This document shows positions 57,878-64,000 of a stretch of 64,000 nt of DNA, piece by piece. The notes beneath the pieces were generated by a model that worked only from the letters and a program-made list of their open reading frames with translations, searched no databases and was not told where the DNA came from. Location of the stretch: positions 1 through 64,000 of the forward strand of contig CAIJGA010000006.1 of the NCBI GenBank assembly GCA_903820085.1, read 5' to 3'. This DNA comes from an uncultured Chlorobiaceae bacterium. GTDB lineage: Bacteria > Bacteroidota > Chlorobiia > Chlorobiales > Chlorobiaceae. How positions within the stretch are numbered: the stretch's first letter is position 1; each line of letters begins with the position of its first letter. Made by a program: the position numbers and the translations under genes.

Positions 57878-59068
57878 ATGATATTTGAAATACCGCACCG
57901 CCTTGAGCCTTGCCTGCCTGAGGCATTGGCGCCTGAGCTTGTCGATCTGATTGCTGCACTGTCTGCAGCCTCTGAGCGGCTTGGTCATCGACTGCACCCT
58001 ACATCTGCAGCAAGTCTTGCTGATCTTGTCAGAGTCATGAACTGCTATTACTCGAATCTCATAGAGGGACATAACACCCGACCACGGGATATTGAACTGG
58101 CTCTTGAGAACCGGTTCGACCTTGACGGAGAGAAACGGAATCTTCAGATGGAAGCGGCTGCACATATCAGGGTACAGCGGGAGATTGATGCAAGGTATGC
58201 TGCCGGAGCGCTACAGGATGCCGCTTCACAACGGTTTATCTGCTGGCTACATGAGGAGTTCTACAAGGAACTTCCTGAGTCAATGCGATACATGGAACGA
58301 AAGGAGGTGAAAATACTCATTGAGCCTGGAAAGTTCCGGAGCAGGGCTGTACATGACGTGGCTGTTGGTCGACATCTTCCCCCTGAAAGTAGTGCTGTTG
58401 AGGTATTCATGGAATATTTTGAACAACGATACAACTTCGATGCGCTCGGAAAAGGAATGCGCATTGCTGCTCTGGGGGCGGCTCATCACCGGTTTAATTA
58501 CATTCATCCGTTTCCGGATGGCAATGGCAGGGTCAGCCGACTGATGAGCCATGCTATGTGCCTTCATGCGGGTATCGGAGCTTTTGGGTTATGGTCGGTT
58601 TCAAGAGGCCTGGCGCGGGGGCTGGAAAGCAGGCAGGATTATAGGCGAATGATGGATCACGCGGATATGCCTCGCCAGGGGGGCCTTGATGGTCGGGGCA
58701 ACCTTTCACTCAAAGCGCTCAACACGTTCATTAGCTGGTTCCTTCGGGTATGCCTGGATCAAGTGACGTTCATGGAGAGTCTGTTTGAACTTGATGCACT
58801 GCTGAACCGGCTGAAACTGTTGTGTGAGCGGCAAGAATGGAAGCCTGAGGCATTCACTATTCTTGAGGCTGCGTTGCTCAGGGGGGAGCTGCCGCGGGGA
58901 GATATCAGTCGTATCAGTGGCCTTAAAGAGAGAACGGCGAGAACGTTGCTGGCAACATTAACCGATAACGGGATTCTCGGCTCTGAAAGCCCGAAGGGAG
59001 CTGTTTCACTTCGTTTCCCGGTATCTGTTACAGAGATATTGTTCCCAAACCTCTTTCCTGCACTGTGA
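57878..59068 (+). CDS. Fic-domain protein with built-in inhibitory motif
   Basis: This 396-residue protein has the Fic active-site loop [12 protein letters not shown] (H210-R221) and, on the N-terminal side, the inhibitory-helix motif S59-N-L-I-E63-G64. That is a class II arrangement, in which the protein's own helix blocks ATP binding. A C-terminal winged-helix-like part ([20 protein letters not shown]) may bind DNA. Fic proteins usually attach AMP to target proteins. It lies just downstream of tmRNA and upstream of a broken gene, in what looks like an accessory stretch. Confidence 0.92.
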   Translation: MIFEIPHRLEPCLPEALAPELVDLIAALSAASERLGHRLHPTSAASLADLVRVMNCYYSNLIEGHNTRPRDIELALENRFDLDGEKRNLQMEAAAHIRVQREIDARYAAGALQDAASQRFICWLHEEFYKELPESMRYMERKEVKILIEPGKFRSRAVHDVAVGRHLPPESSAVEVFMEYFEQRYNFDALGKGMRIAALGAAHHRFNYIHPFPDGNGRVSRLMSHAMCLHAGIGAFGLWSVSRGLARGLESRQDYRRMMDHADMPRQGGLDGRGNLSLKALNTFISWFLRVCLDQVTFMESLFELDALLNRLKLLCERQEWKPEAFTILEAALLRGELPRGDISRISGLKERTARTLLATLTDNGILGSESPKGAVSLRFPVSVTEILFPNLFPAL

Positions 59069-59212
59069 TAAGAACTCATCATGTATTTGTATTCATGAAG
59101 AGGGGAGCCGCATCAATCATTTTTTCCGCATCCAAGTGGTACAGTTTTTTTGGCTCACGTCCATGTCACCTGATTCTTTTCATGCAACGCGTGACCAAAA
59201 AGCACTCCGTAT

Positions 59213-59455
59213 ATGGCAATTGATTGGGTTTACGCAAAACGACTCGACGCACAGGCCGTAACAGCGTCCATGAACGGCTGGGGAGATACCGTTACAACCT
59301 CTTCATCTTCGAGTGGCACCCATTATCTCACGGGTGCTGTGGGTTTTGAAATAAAGGCTGCCAAGGAGTTGCTTGTCCGTGCCGACTATTCCCGTCAGGT
59401 CTCTGCTGACGACCGGCAATGCGGTTTTACTGTTGCCCTGAATTATGGATTTTGA
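59213..59455 (+). pseudogene. C-terminal fragment of an outer-membrane beta-barrel protein
   Basis: The 80-codon frame ends LLVRADYSRQVSADDRQCGF, TVALNYGF, alternating strands with a terminal Phe as in autotransporter or OmpA-type barrels. There is no signal peptide, and a TGA lies in frame a short way upstream. It is probably what remains of a larger gene, next to the Fic gene. Confidence 0.5.
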
Positions 59456-59486
59456 TCTCCTCGTGAGGCACGGCAGCATTTGGACT

Positions 59487-60200
59487 TCATCGTTTTGTAA
59501 ACACCATGACAAGGCCGGAGTTATGCTCTTTGCTGAATGGCGTTTTATCGAAACCGGCATAGATGCCCTTGAGTGAGAATCCCGCTGACTCATGCCTTTG
59601 CAGGAAGTTGCGGGCGGTAAGCGGATAGAGTGTTGCCTGCTCGTTGAAAATTTTCTGACCGTCAGCCAGAAGTTCCACTTCAAAAATGACCTTTTCCGGT
59701 GAAATATCGAGATAGCGGCGGTAAAAGGTGACTGATCCGTCGCCTATGGTTTTGAGAGGAAAGCGGTATTCGGTGAGTTTGAGCAGATAATCCCAGTTTA
59801 CGGTCTGAAAGATCCAGCATCCGCCTGGTTCAAGAGCGGCATGAACCTGGCTGAGAAAGGCGGAAAACCGGTCAGGTGAAAGATGGGCTACAACATTGCC
59901 GATGGAGTAGATCAGGCGGAACGATTGTTTCAGGGAGGCCAGATCGGCAATGTCGAGAGCATGAAATGCAACAGCCGGGGAGGTTGCTGCAGCTGCAGCA
60001 ATCATTTTTGAGTCGAGATCAATTCCTGTCGGCCGGAAGCCGTCAAGCAGAAAGCGGCGGCAATAGTGGCCCGGCCCGCACCCGGCATCGAGTACGGCGC
60101 TTCCCGGAGGTGCGGCATGTTCGCGGAGAAAAAGATAGACTTCCTCTCGGAACGGAAAAATCTGTTCATACCATACGGCAAATTCGGAATAAAAGGACAT
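59487..60200 (-). CDS. SAM-dependent methyltransferase
   Basis: I start at the ATG at 60200 (237 residues, MSFYSEFAVWYEQIFPF); an upstream TTG at 60239 is less likely. Motif I is VLDAGCGPGHYCRRFL, followed by GIDLDSKMI and FHALDIADLASL. This is a class I methyltransferase of the type acting on small molecules. The substrate is unknown. It lies alone on the minus strand. Confidence 0.88.
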   Translation of the reverse strand: MSFYSEFAVWYEQIFPFREEVYLFLREHAAPPGSAVLDAGCGPGHYCRRFLLDGFRPTGIDLDSKMIAAAAATSPAVAFHALDIADLASLKQSFRLIYSIGNVVAHLSPDRFSAFLSQVHAALEPGGCWIFQTVNWDYLLKLTEYRFPLKTIGDGSVTFYRRYLDISPEKVIFEVELLADGQKIFNEQATLYPLTARNFLQRHESAGFSLKGIYAGFDKTPFSKEHNSGLVMVFTKR

Positions 60201-60399
60201 GGTATCTTTATTGGCTTGTGTTTGCGACAATTCTTTCAATTGAGGTATTTCAATTCAACATTTCATCAGGGATGCGGAATTTCATTGCTGTTTAACTTGA
60301 TAATAATAACTTCTTAAAACTTTCTCCAGTCGTGCCGCTTGTATTATTCCTGCTGAATCTTTACATTAACAATCGTTATTACGTTCTTTATCCATTGCT

Positions 60400-60545
60400 G
60401 TTCATCAAGAAAGGCTGAGGGAATAGACCCGGTGAAGCCTTGACAACCGATTCCGTTCAAAGGCGGGACACGGTGCCACATTCTACTTTTGCGCTCTATG
60501 CATCGGGGTATTTGTACCGGTGAAGCAGAAGAACGATGCGTGAAA
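60400..60545 (+). promoter_or_regulatory. SAM-I (S-box) riboswitch
   Basis: The leader has the S-box core in order: atcaagaaaggctgaggga, gacccggtgaagcc, tgacaacc, then ggtgccacattctac. A closing helix can form between tcatc (60402-60406) and gatg (60535-60538). The next gene is a cystathionine-synthase-type enzyme and a terminator lies in between, as expected for transcription control by S-adenosylmethionine. Confidence 0.8.
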
Positions 60546-60624
60546 AGGAGCTTTTATGCTTCTCTTTTCAAAACAGGTTTGGGGCTTTCGGTCCCCGTGC
60601 CTTAGTGAAACAGAGTGTCATTTA

Positions 60625-60660
60625 AACCTCTTCCATGCTCGTCAGGGAAGAGGTTTTTTT
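60625..60660 (+). terminator. Attenuator terminator of the SAM riboswitch leader
   Basis: aacctcttcc (60625-60634) pairs with ggaagaggtt (60646-60655), followed by a run of T. It lies between the riboswitch and the start codon at 60688, so with SAM bound the transcript should end here. Confidence 0.8.
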
Positions 60661-60687
60661 ATTGATAATTATTTAAACGAGCTATCC

Positions 60688-61824
60688 ATGAGTTTTCAGA
60701 CTGATACGATTCATGCCGGAGTGGGTCCAGACAAGGCATACGGTGCTATCATGACCCCGATTTACCAGAGTTCAACTTTTGTATTCGAGGATATCGGCAA
60801 GCACAAGGGATTTGACTATACCCGGAGCGGAAACCCGACTCGTAAAGCGCTCGAAGATAATCTTTGTGCCCTTGAAGGGTGCTCTTTTGCTGTTGCGGTA
60901 ACGACCGGTATGGCGGCGATAACATCGACCCTCAATATCTTTAAATCCGGCGATGAGATCATCTGCACAGATGACTGCTATGGCGGTACGTCGCGGCTGA
61001 TGAAGACGGTTGAAGAGCATTTTGGCATCAAGGTGCATTTTGTCAATCTGCAGCATGCTGAAAACCTTTTGCTTTATGTGAATGATAAGACGAAAGCGAT
61101 ATGGGTTGAGACGCCTTCCAATCCGCTCCTGAACCTTGTCGATATCCAGGAGATTGCTTCACTTGCCAAGGAGAGGGGTCTGTTGACCATTGTTGATAAT
61201 ACCTTTCTCTCGCCTTACGGCCAGAAACCGTTTGAGCTTGGAGCTGACATTGTGGTGCATTCGACTACCAAGTACCTGAATGGCCATTCTGATGTGGTTG
61301 GCGGTGCGGTGCTGTCGAACAGTGAAGATCTTGATGCCCGCCTGAAGTTTATTGTCAATGCTCTCGGTACCTGCGCCCAGCCGTTTGATTGCTGGCTGGT
61401 GCTGCGCGGTATCAAGACGCTGGTTGTGCGCATGAGGGAGCATGAGCGCAATGCGCAGGCTGTGGCGGAGTTTCTGGCGAAACATCATAAGGTGAAACGG
61501 GTTTTTTATCCCGGTCTTCCGGATCATCCGCAGCATGAACTGGCCAAAAAACAGCAGAAGAGTTTCGGCGGTATGGTCTCTTTTGAGCTTGATGGTACCA
61601 TTGAGGATGTCAACCGGGTTCTGATGGGTACAAAGCTCTTTGCTTTGGCTGAAAGCCTTGGCGGTGTTGAGTCGCTGATTGAGCATCCGGCAACGATGAG
61701 CCATGCTTCAATGGATCATGATCACCGGGAGGCTGCAGGGATCACCGATACGGTTATCAGGCTTTCAGTGGGTATTGAAGATGGTGATGACCTTATTGAG
61801 GATTTGCGGATTGCGCTTGGCTGA
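60688..61824 (+). CDS. metB: Cystathionine gamma-synthase / Cys-Met PLP enzyme
   Basis: I start at 60688 (378 residues, MSFQTDTIHAGVGPDKAYGA), the usual N-terminus. PLP-enzyme landmarks: PIYQSSTFVFED, YTRSGNPTRKALEDNLCALE, WVETPSNPLLNLVDI and the PLP-lysine site HSTTKYLNGHSDVVGG. The family includes MetB, MetC and methionine gamma-lyase; the SAM riboswitch favours the biosynthetic MetB. An in-frame ATG at 60556 has a stronger ribosome site (AAAAGGAG) but would read through the terminator hairpin. Confidence 0.87.
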   Translation: MSFQTDTIHAGVGPDKAYGAIMTPIYQSSTFVFEDIGKHKGFDYTRSGNPTRKALEDNLCALEGCSFAVAVTTGMAAITSTLNIFKSGDEIICTDDCYGGTSRLMKTVEEHFGIKVHFVNLQHAENLLLYVNDKTKAIWVETPSNPLLNLVDIQEIASLAKERGLLTIVDNTFLSPYGQKPFELGADIVVHSTTKYLNGHSDVVGGAVLSNSEDLDARLKFIVNALGTCAQPFDCWLVLRGIKTLVVRMREHERNAQAVAEFLAKHHKVKRVFYPGLPDHPQHELAKKQQKSFGGMVSFELDGTIEDVNRVLMGTKLFALAESLGGVESLIEHPATMSHASMDHDHREAAGITDTVIRLSVGIEDGDDLIEDLRIALG

Positions 61825-61949
61825 CGGTGATTTTTTGTCTTGGTGTGCATTGTTCGATGCGGTTCAGTACATTACGGCATGAACAGGTAATTCTGGCAGG
61901 TTATGAAGCATGACATCATGATCTGCCGGTAACGGATCATTTTCTGATA

Positions 61950-62711
61950 ATGCCTCTTTTTTTATCTACTGATAACGTTGCTCCGACGCAGAGAGCGCCC
62001 TTTCCCTATACCCTGAAGGTGAGTGTGAGGGCAAAGTCCGCCCGTCTGAAAATGACGCCGCATGGCGGCCTTGTGGTGGTTGTGCCTCCGGGATTCGATA
62101 AAAAAAAGATTGCCGCATTGCTGCTTTGTCATGAAGAGTGGATAAGAAAAGTTACCGCCAAGTTTGATGCCCATCGCCAGAGCCCGCCGCAACTTGCTGA
62201 AAACGGTCTGCCTGCCGCGATTGCGTTTCCCGATTTTGCGGAGTCGTGGTCGGTGGCCTACACGCAAACCGGAATCGGGGAGGTAGAGATGGTTGAGCGG
62301 CAAGGCAACAGGCTGCTGGTTTCAGGCGATATCGCAAACACCGCGCTTTCTTGCAAGCTGCTCTGTTCCTGGCTGAAGCACCGGGCTCAAGTGCACCTTT
62401 TGCCAGCTCTTGAAAAACTTGCTGCTGCGCATGATTTCAGTTATGATGCTGCCGGTATTCGCCTGCAGCATTCCCGATGGGGGAGCTGCTCTACGCGTCG
62501 TTCGATAACCCTGAACAGCAAGCTGCTTTTTTTGCCTCAGCATCTTGTCCGCTACATCATGGTGCATGAGCTTTGCCATACGGTGCACATGAATCATTCC
62601 CGGGAATTCTGGTCGCTGGTTCATGAGCACGATCCGTTGTGCCACACGAGTAATCTGGAAATGAAGAGTGCCTGGAAATATGTGCCGCAGTGGGCTTCCG
62701 TCCATCCGTAA
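61950..62711 (+). CDS. YgjP-like metal-dependent hydrolase (M48/WLM type)
   Basis: This 253-residue protein has the zinc motif HELCH (H206, E207, H210) in YIMVHELCHTVHMNHSREFW, plus HSRWGSCSTRRSITLNSKLL, typical of the YgjP/DUF45 family. Family members are often near restriction or nucleotide genes, but the activity is not established. It has no signal peptide. It starts about 125 bp after metB. Confidence 0.9.
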   Translation: MPLFLSTDNVAPTQRAPFPYTLKVSVRAKSARLKMTPHGGLVVVVPPGFDKKKIAALLLCHEEWIRKVTAKFDAHRQSPPQLAENGLPAAIAFPDFAESWSVAYTQTGIGEVEMVERQGNRLLVSGDIANTALSCKLLCSWLKHRAQVHLLPALEKLAAAHDFSYDAAGIRLQHSRWGSCSTRRSITLNSKLLFLPQHLVRYIMVHELCHTVHMNHSREFWSLVHEHDPLCHTSNLEMKSAWKYVPQWASVHP

Positions 62712-62995
62712 ATCTTTTTGTCTCTATTGTATAAGCAGATGCTGTAATCCGAATGGAATCGTTATATTGCATTTGATCTGATCTTGTGGTCCAGTTAGCG
62801 ATTCATCCCGCCCCGACAAAGCGCTTTTTACGTCTAACAAATCAATACCCCCCGCATTTTACAGATAGCCCGGTTCATGATCTTTGCTGTACGCAAAGTT
62901 TACACTGTGGATAACTGGCGACGATGCTTGAGATGCAGAGCATTTCATCCATTTTCGTTTCTCTCATAATGAATAGTTCAACCATTACTTACTAC

Positions 62996-64000
62996 ATGGA
63001 ATTTCAGTCATTAGACATCATTGATCCGATTTTACAAGCGTTGCAGGAAGAGGGTTATACGACTCCGACACCGATTCAGGCAGAAGCCATACCTATTATT
63101 TTGCAAGGCACCGATTTGCTCGGTTGTGCACAGACTGGAACGGGAAAAACAGCTGCGTTTGCCATTCCTATTCTGCAGCTGTTGAGTGAAAACAAGGTTT
63201 ATGATAAAAAACGAAAAATACGGAGCCTGATCGTTACTCCTACCCGGGAGCTGGCCATTCAGATCGGGGAGAGTTTTAATGCCTACGGGCGGCATACAGG
63301 GTTGACCAATACCGTTATTTTTGGCGGTGTTAACCAGAATCCGCAAACATCGGCCTTGATTCGTGGTGTTGACATTGTTATTGCTACACCGGGTCGGTTG
63401 CTTGATCTGCTGAATCAGGGCTTTTTGAGCTTGCGCCATGTGGAGATACTGGTGCTTGATGAAGCTGACCGTATGCTTGATATGGGCTTTATTCACGATA
63501 TCAGAAAATTATTGGCCGTGCTTCCGAAACAGAAGCAGTCACTCTTCTTTTCTGCCACGATGCCTTCTGAAATTGTCAGGCTTGCCGCGACTATCCTGCA
63601 TAATCCGTCGAAGGTTTCGGTAACGCCGGTTTCGTCAACGGTTGAGATTATCAACCAGTCGATCTATTTTGTCGATAAAGGAAATAAAAACAATCTGCTG
63701 GTCGATATTTTGCGGGATGAGAAGATCAAGACGGCATTGGTTTTTACGCGCACCAAGCATGGTGCTGACAAGGTTGTAAAAATCCTTGAGAAGCACAACA
63801 TCAAGGCAGAAGCGATACATGGCAACAAGGCGCAAAATGCCCGCCAGCGGGCTCTGCTCAATTTCAAGGCACAGAAGACGCGTGTTCTGGTGGCGACCGA
63901 TATTGCTGCCCGTGGTATTGATGTTGATGATCTGGAGTATGTGATCAATTTTGAAATGCCCAATATTGCCGAAACCTATGTTCATCGTATCGGACGAACG
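62996..64000 (+). CDS. DEAD-box RNA helicase (RhlE-like), truncated by the window end
   Basis: The frame is open from the ATG at 62996 to the right edge (335 residues). Q motif [12 protein letters not shown]-loop [11 protein letters not shown], Walker [20 protein letters not shown], and the C-terminal [29 protein letters not shown] are all present. It unwinds RNA, probably in ribosome assembly or cold adaptation. The C-terminal tail that sets RhlE apart from other groups lies outside. Confidence 0.93.
   Translation, partial: MEFQSLDIIDPILQALQEEGYTTPTPIQAEAIPIILQGTDLLGCAQTGTGKTAAFAIPILQLLSENKVYDKKRKIRSLIVTPTRELAIQIGESFNAYGRHTGLTNTVIFGGVNQNPQTSALIRGVDIVIATPGRLLDLLNQGFLSLRHVEILVLDEADRMLDMGFIHDIRKLLAVLPKQKQSLFFSATMPSEIVRLAATILHNPSKVSVTPVSSTVEIINQSIYFVDKGNKNNLLVDILRDEKIKTALVFTRTKHGADKVVKILEKHNIKAEAIHGNKAQNARQRALLNFKAQKTRVLVATDIAARGIDVDDLEYVINFEMPNIAETYVHRIGRT

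Noticed and set aside
1-64000. CRISPR array, rRNA operon, canonical tRNA or intact insertion sequence
   Set aside because: No regularly spaced repeats, rRNA-like segments, further T-arm patterns or transposase motifs were seen by eye.

Overview
The window looks like chromosome of a green sulfur bacterium (Chlorobiaceae, Chlorobium/Pelodictyon type). Three things point there. A tmRNA gene encodes the proteolysis tag ADDYSYAMAA, the tag I recall for Chlorobium tepidum. A [2Fe-2S] protein has the layout of the chlorosome envelope proteins CsmI/CsmJ/CsmX. A CrtH-type carotenoid isomerase and a phytol-kinase/DUF92 fusion fit a chlorophototroph. Most of the window is ordinary core genome. Accessory material sits at the left end (1-7.2 kb), around 21-24 kb and around 57-59.5 kb.

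Layout. 1-3.5 kb: the end of a GGDEF gene, a PAS/HD-GYP gene, a subtilisin-like secreted protein and a broken HD-GYP remnant (cyclic-di-GMP signalling). 3.5-7.2 kb: a TPR protein with an HExxH motif and a DUF4143 ATPase with an inverted repeat at its promoter. 7.2-10.8 kb, minus strand: a DUF4403 protein and an ABC-F ATPase. 11.2-16.6 kb: a formylglycine-generating-enzyme-like protein, a ynbE-ydbL-ydbH cell-envelope operon and two small exported proteins. 16.7-20.9 kb: a TolC/MacA/MacB efflux operon. 21.3-23.5 kb: three tandem DUF1566 genes whose last 120 bp are equal in length, conserved at the edges and variable inside, plus a small gene. 23.9-35.0 kb, minus strand: one long branched-chain amino-acid operon, ilvD-ilvB-ilvN-ilvC-leuB-leuA-leuC-leuD-cimA. 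35.4-42.3 kb: a phytol-salvage kinase fusion, then tolQ-tolR-tolA-tolB-pal-pal2-cpoB. 42.4-47.1 kb, minus strand: a small hypothetical gene, dnaK, hsp20, an ArsR regulator and an ECF sigma/anti-sigma pair. 47.2-56.9 kb: crtH, alanine dehydrogenase, the chlorosome protein, mfd, an OppD-like ATPase, a Nudix hydrolase, bcp and yqgE. 57-59.5 kb: tmRNA, a repeat-rich gap, a Fic gene and an outer-membrane barrel remnant. 59.5-64 kb: a methyltransferase, a SAM-riboswitch-controlled Cys/Met PLP enzyme, a YgjP-like peptidase and a truncated DEAD-box helicase gene.

How the genes work together. The nine-gene ilv/leu/cim operon covers valine and leucine synthesis and offers a threonine-independent (citramalate) entry to isoleucine. 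The Tol-Pal operon and the ydbH operon serve the outer membrane. The SAM riboswitch and its terminator switch off sulfur amino-acid synthesis when SAM is plentiful. I saw no CRISPR array, rRNA, intact insertion sequence, prophage or reverse transcriptase. The best candidates for something less described are the DUF1566 cassette with its diversity-generating-retroelement-like ends, the VTE5/VTE6-like fusion, and the TPR-HExxH protein.
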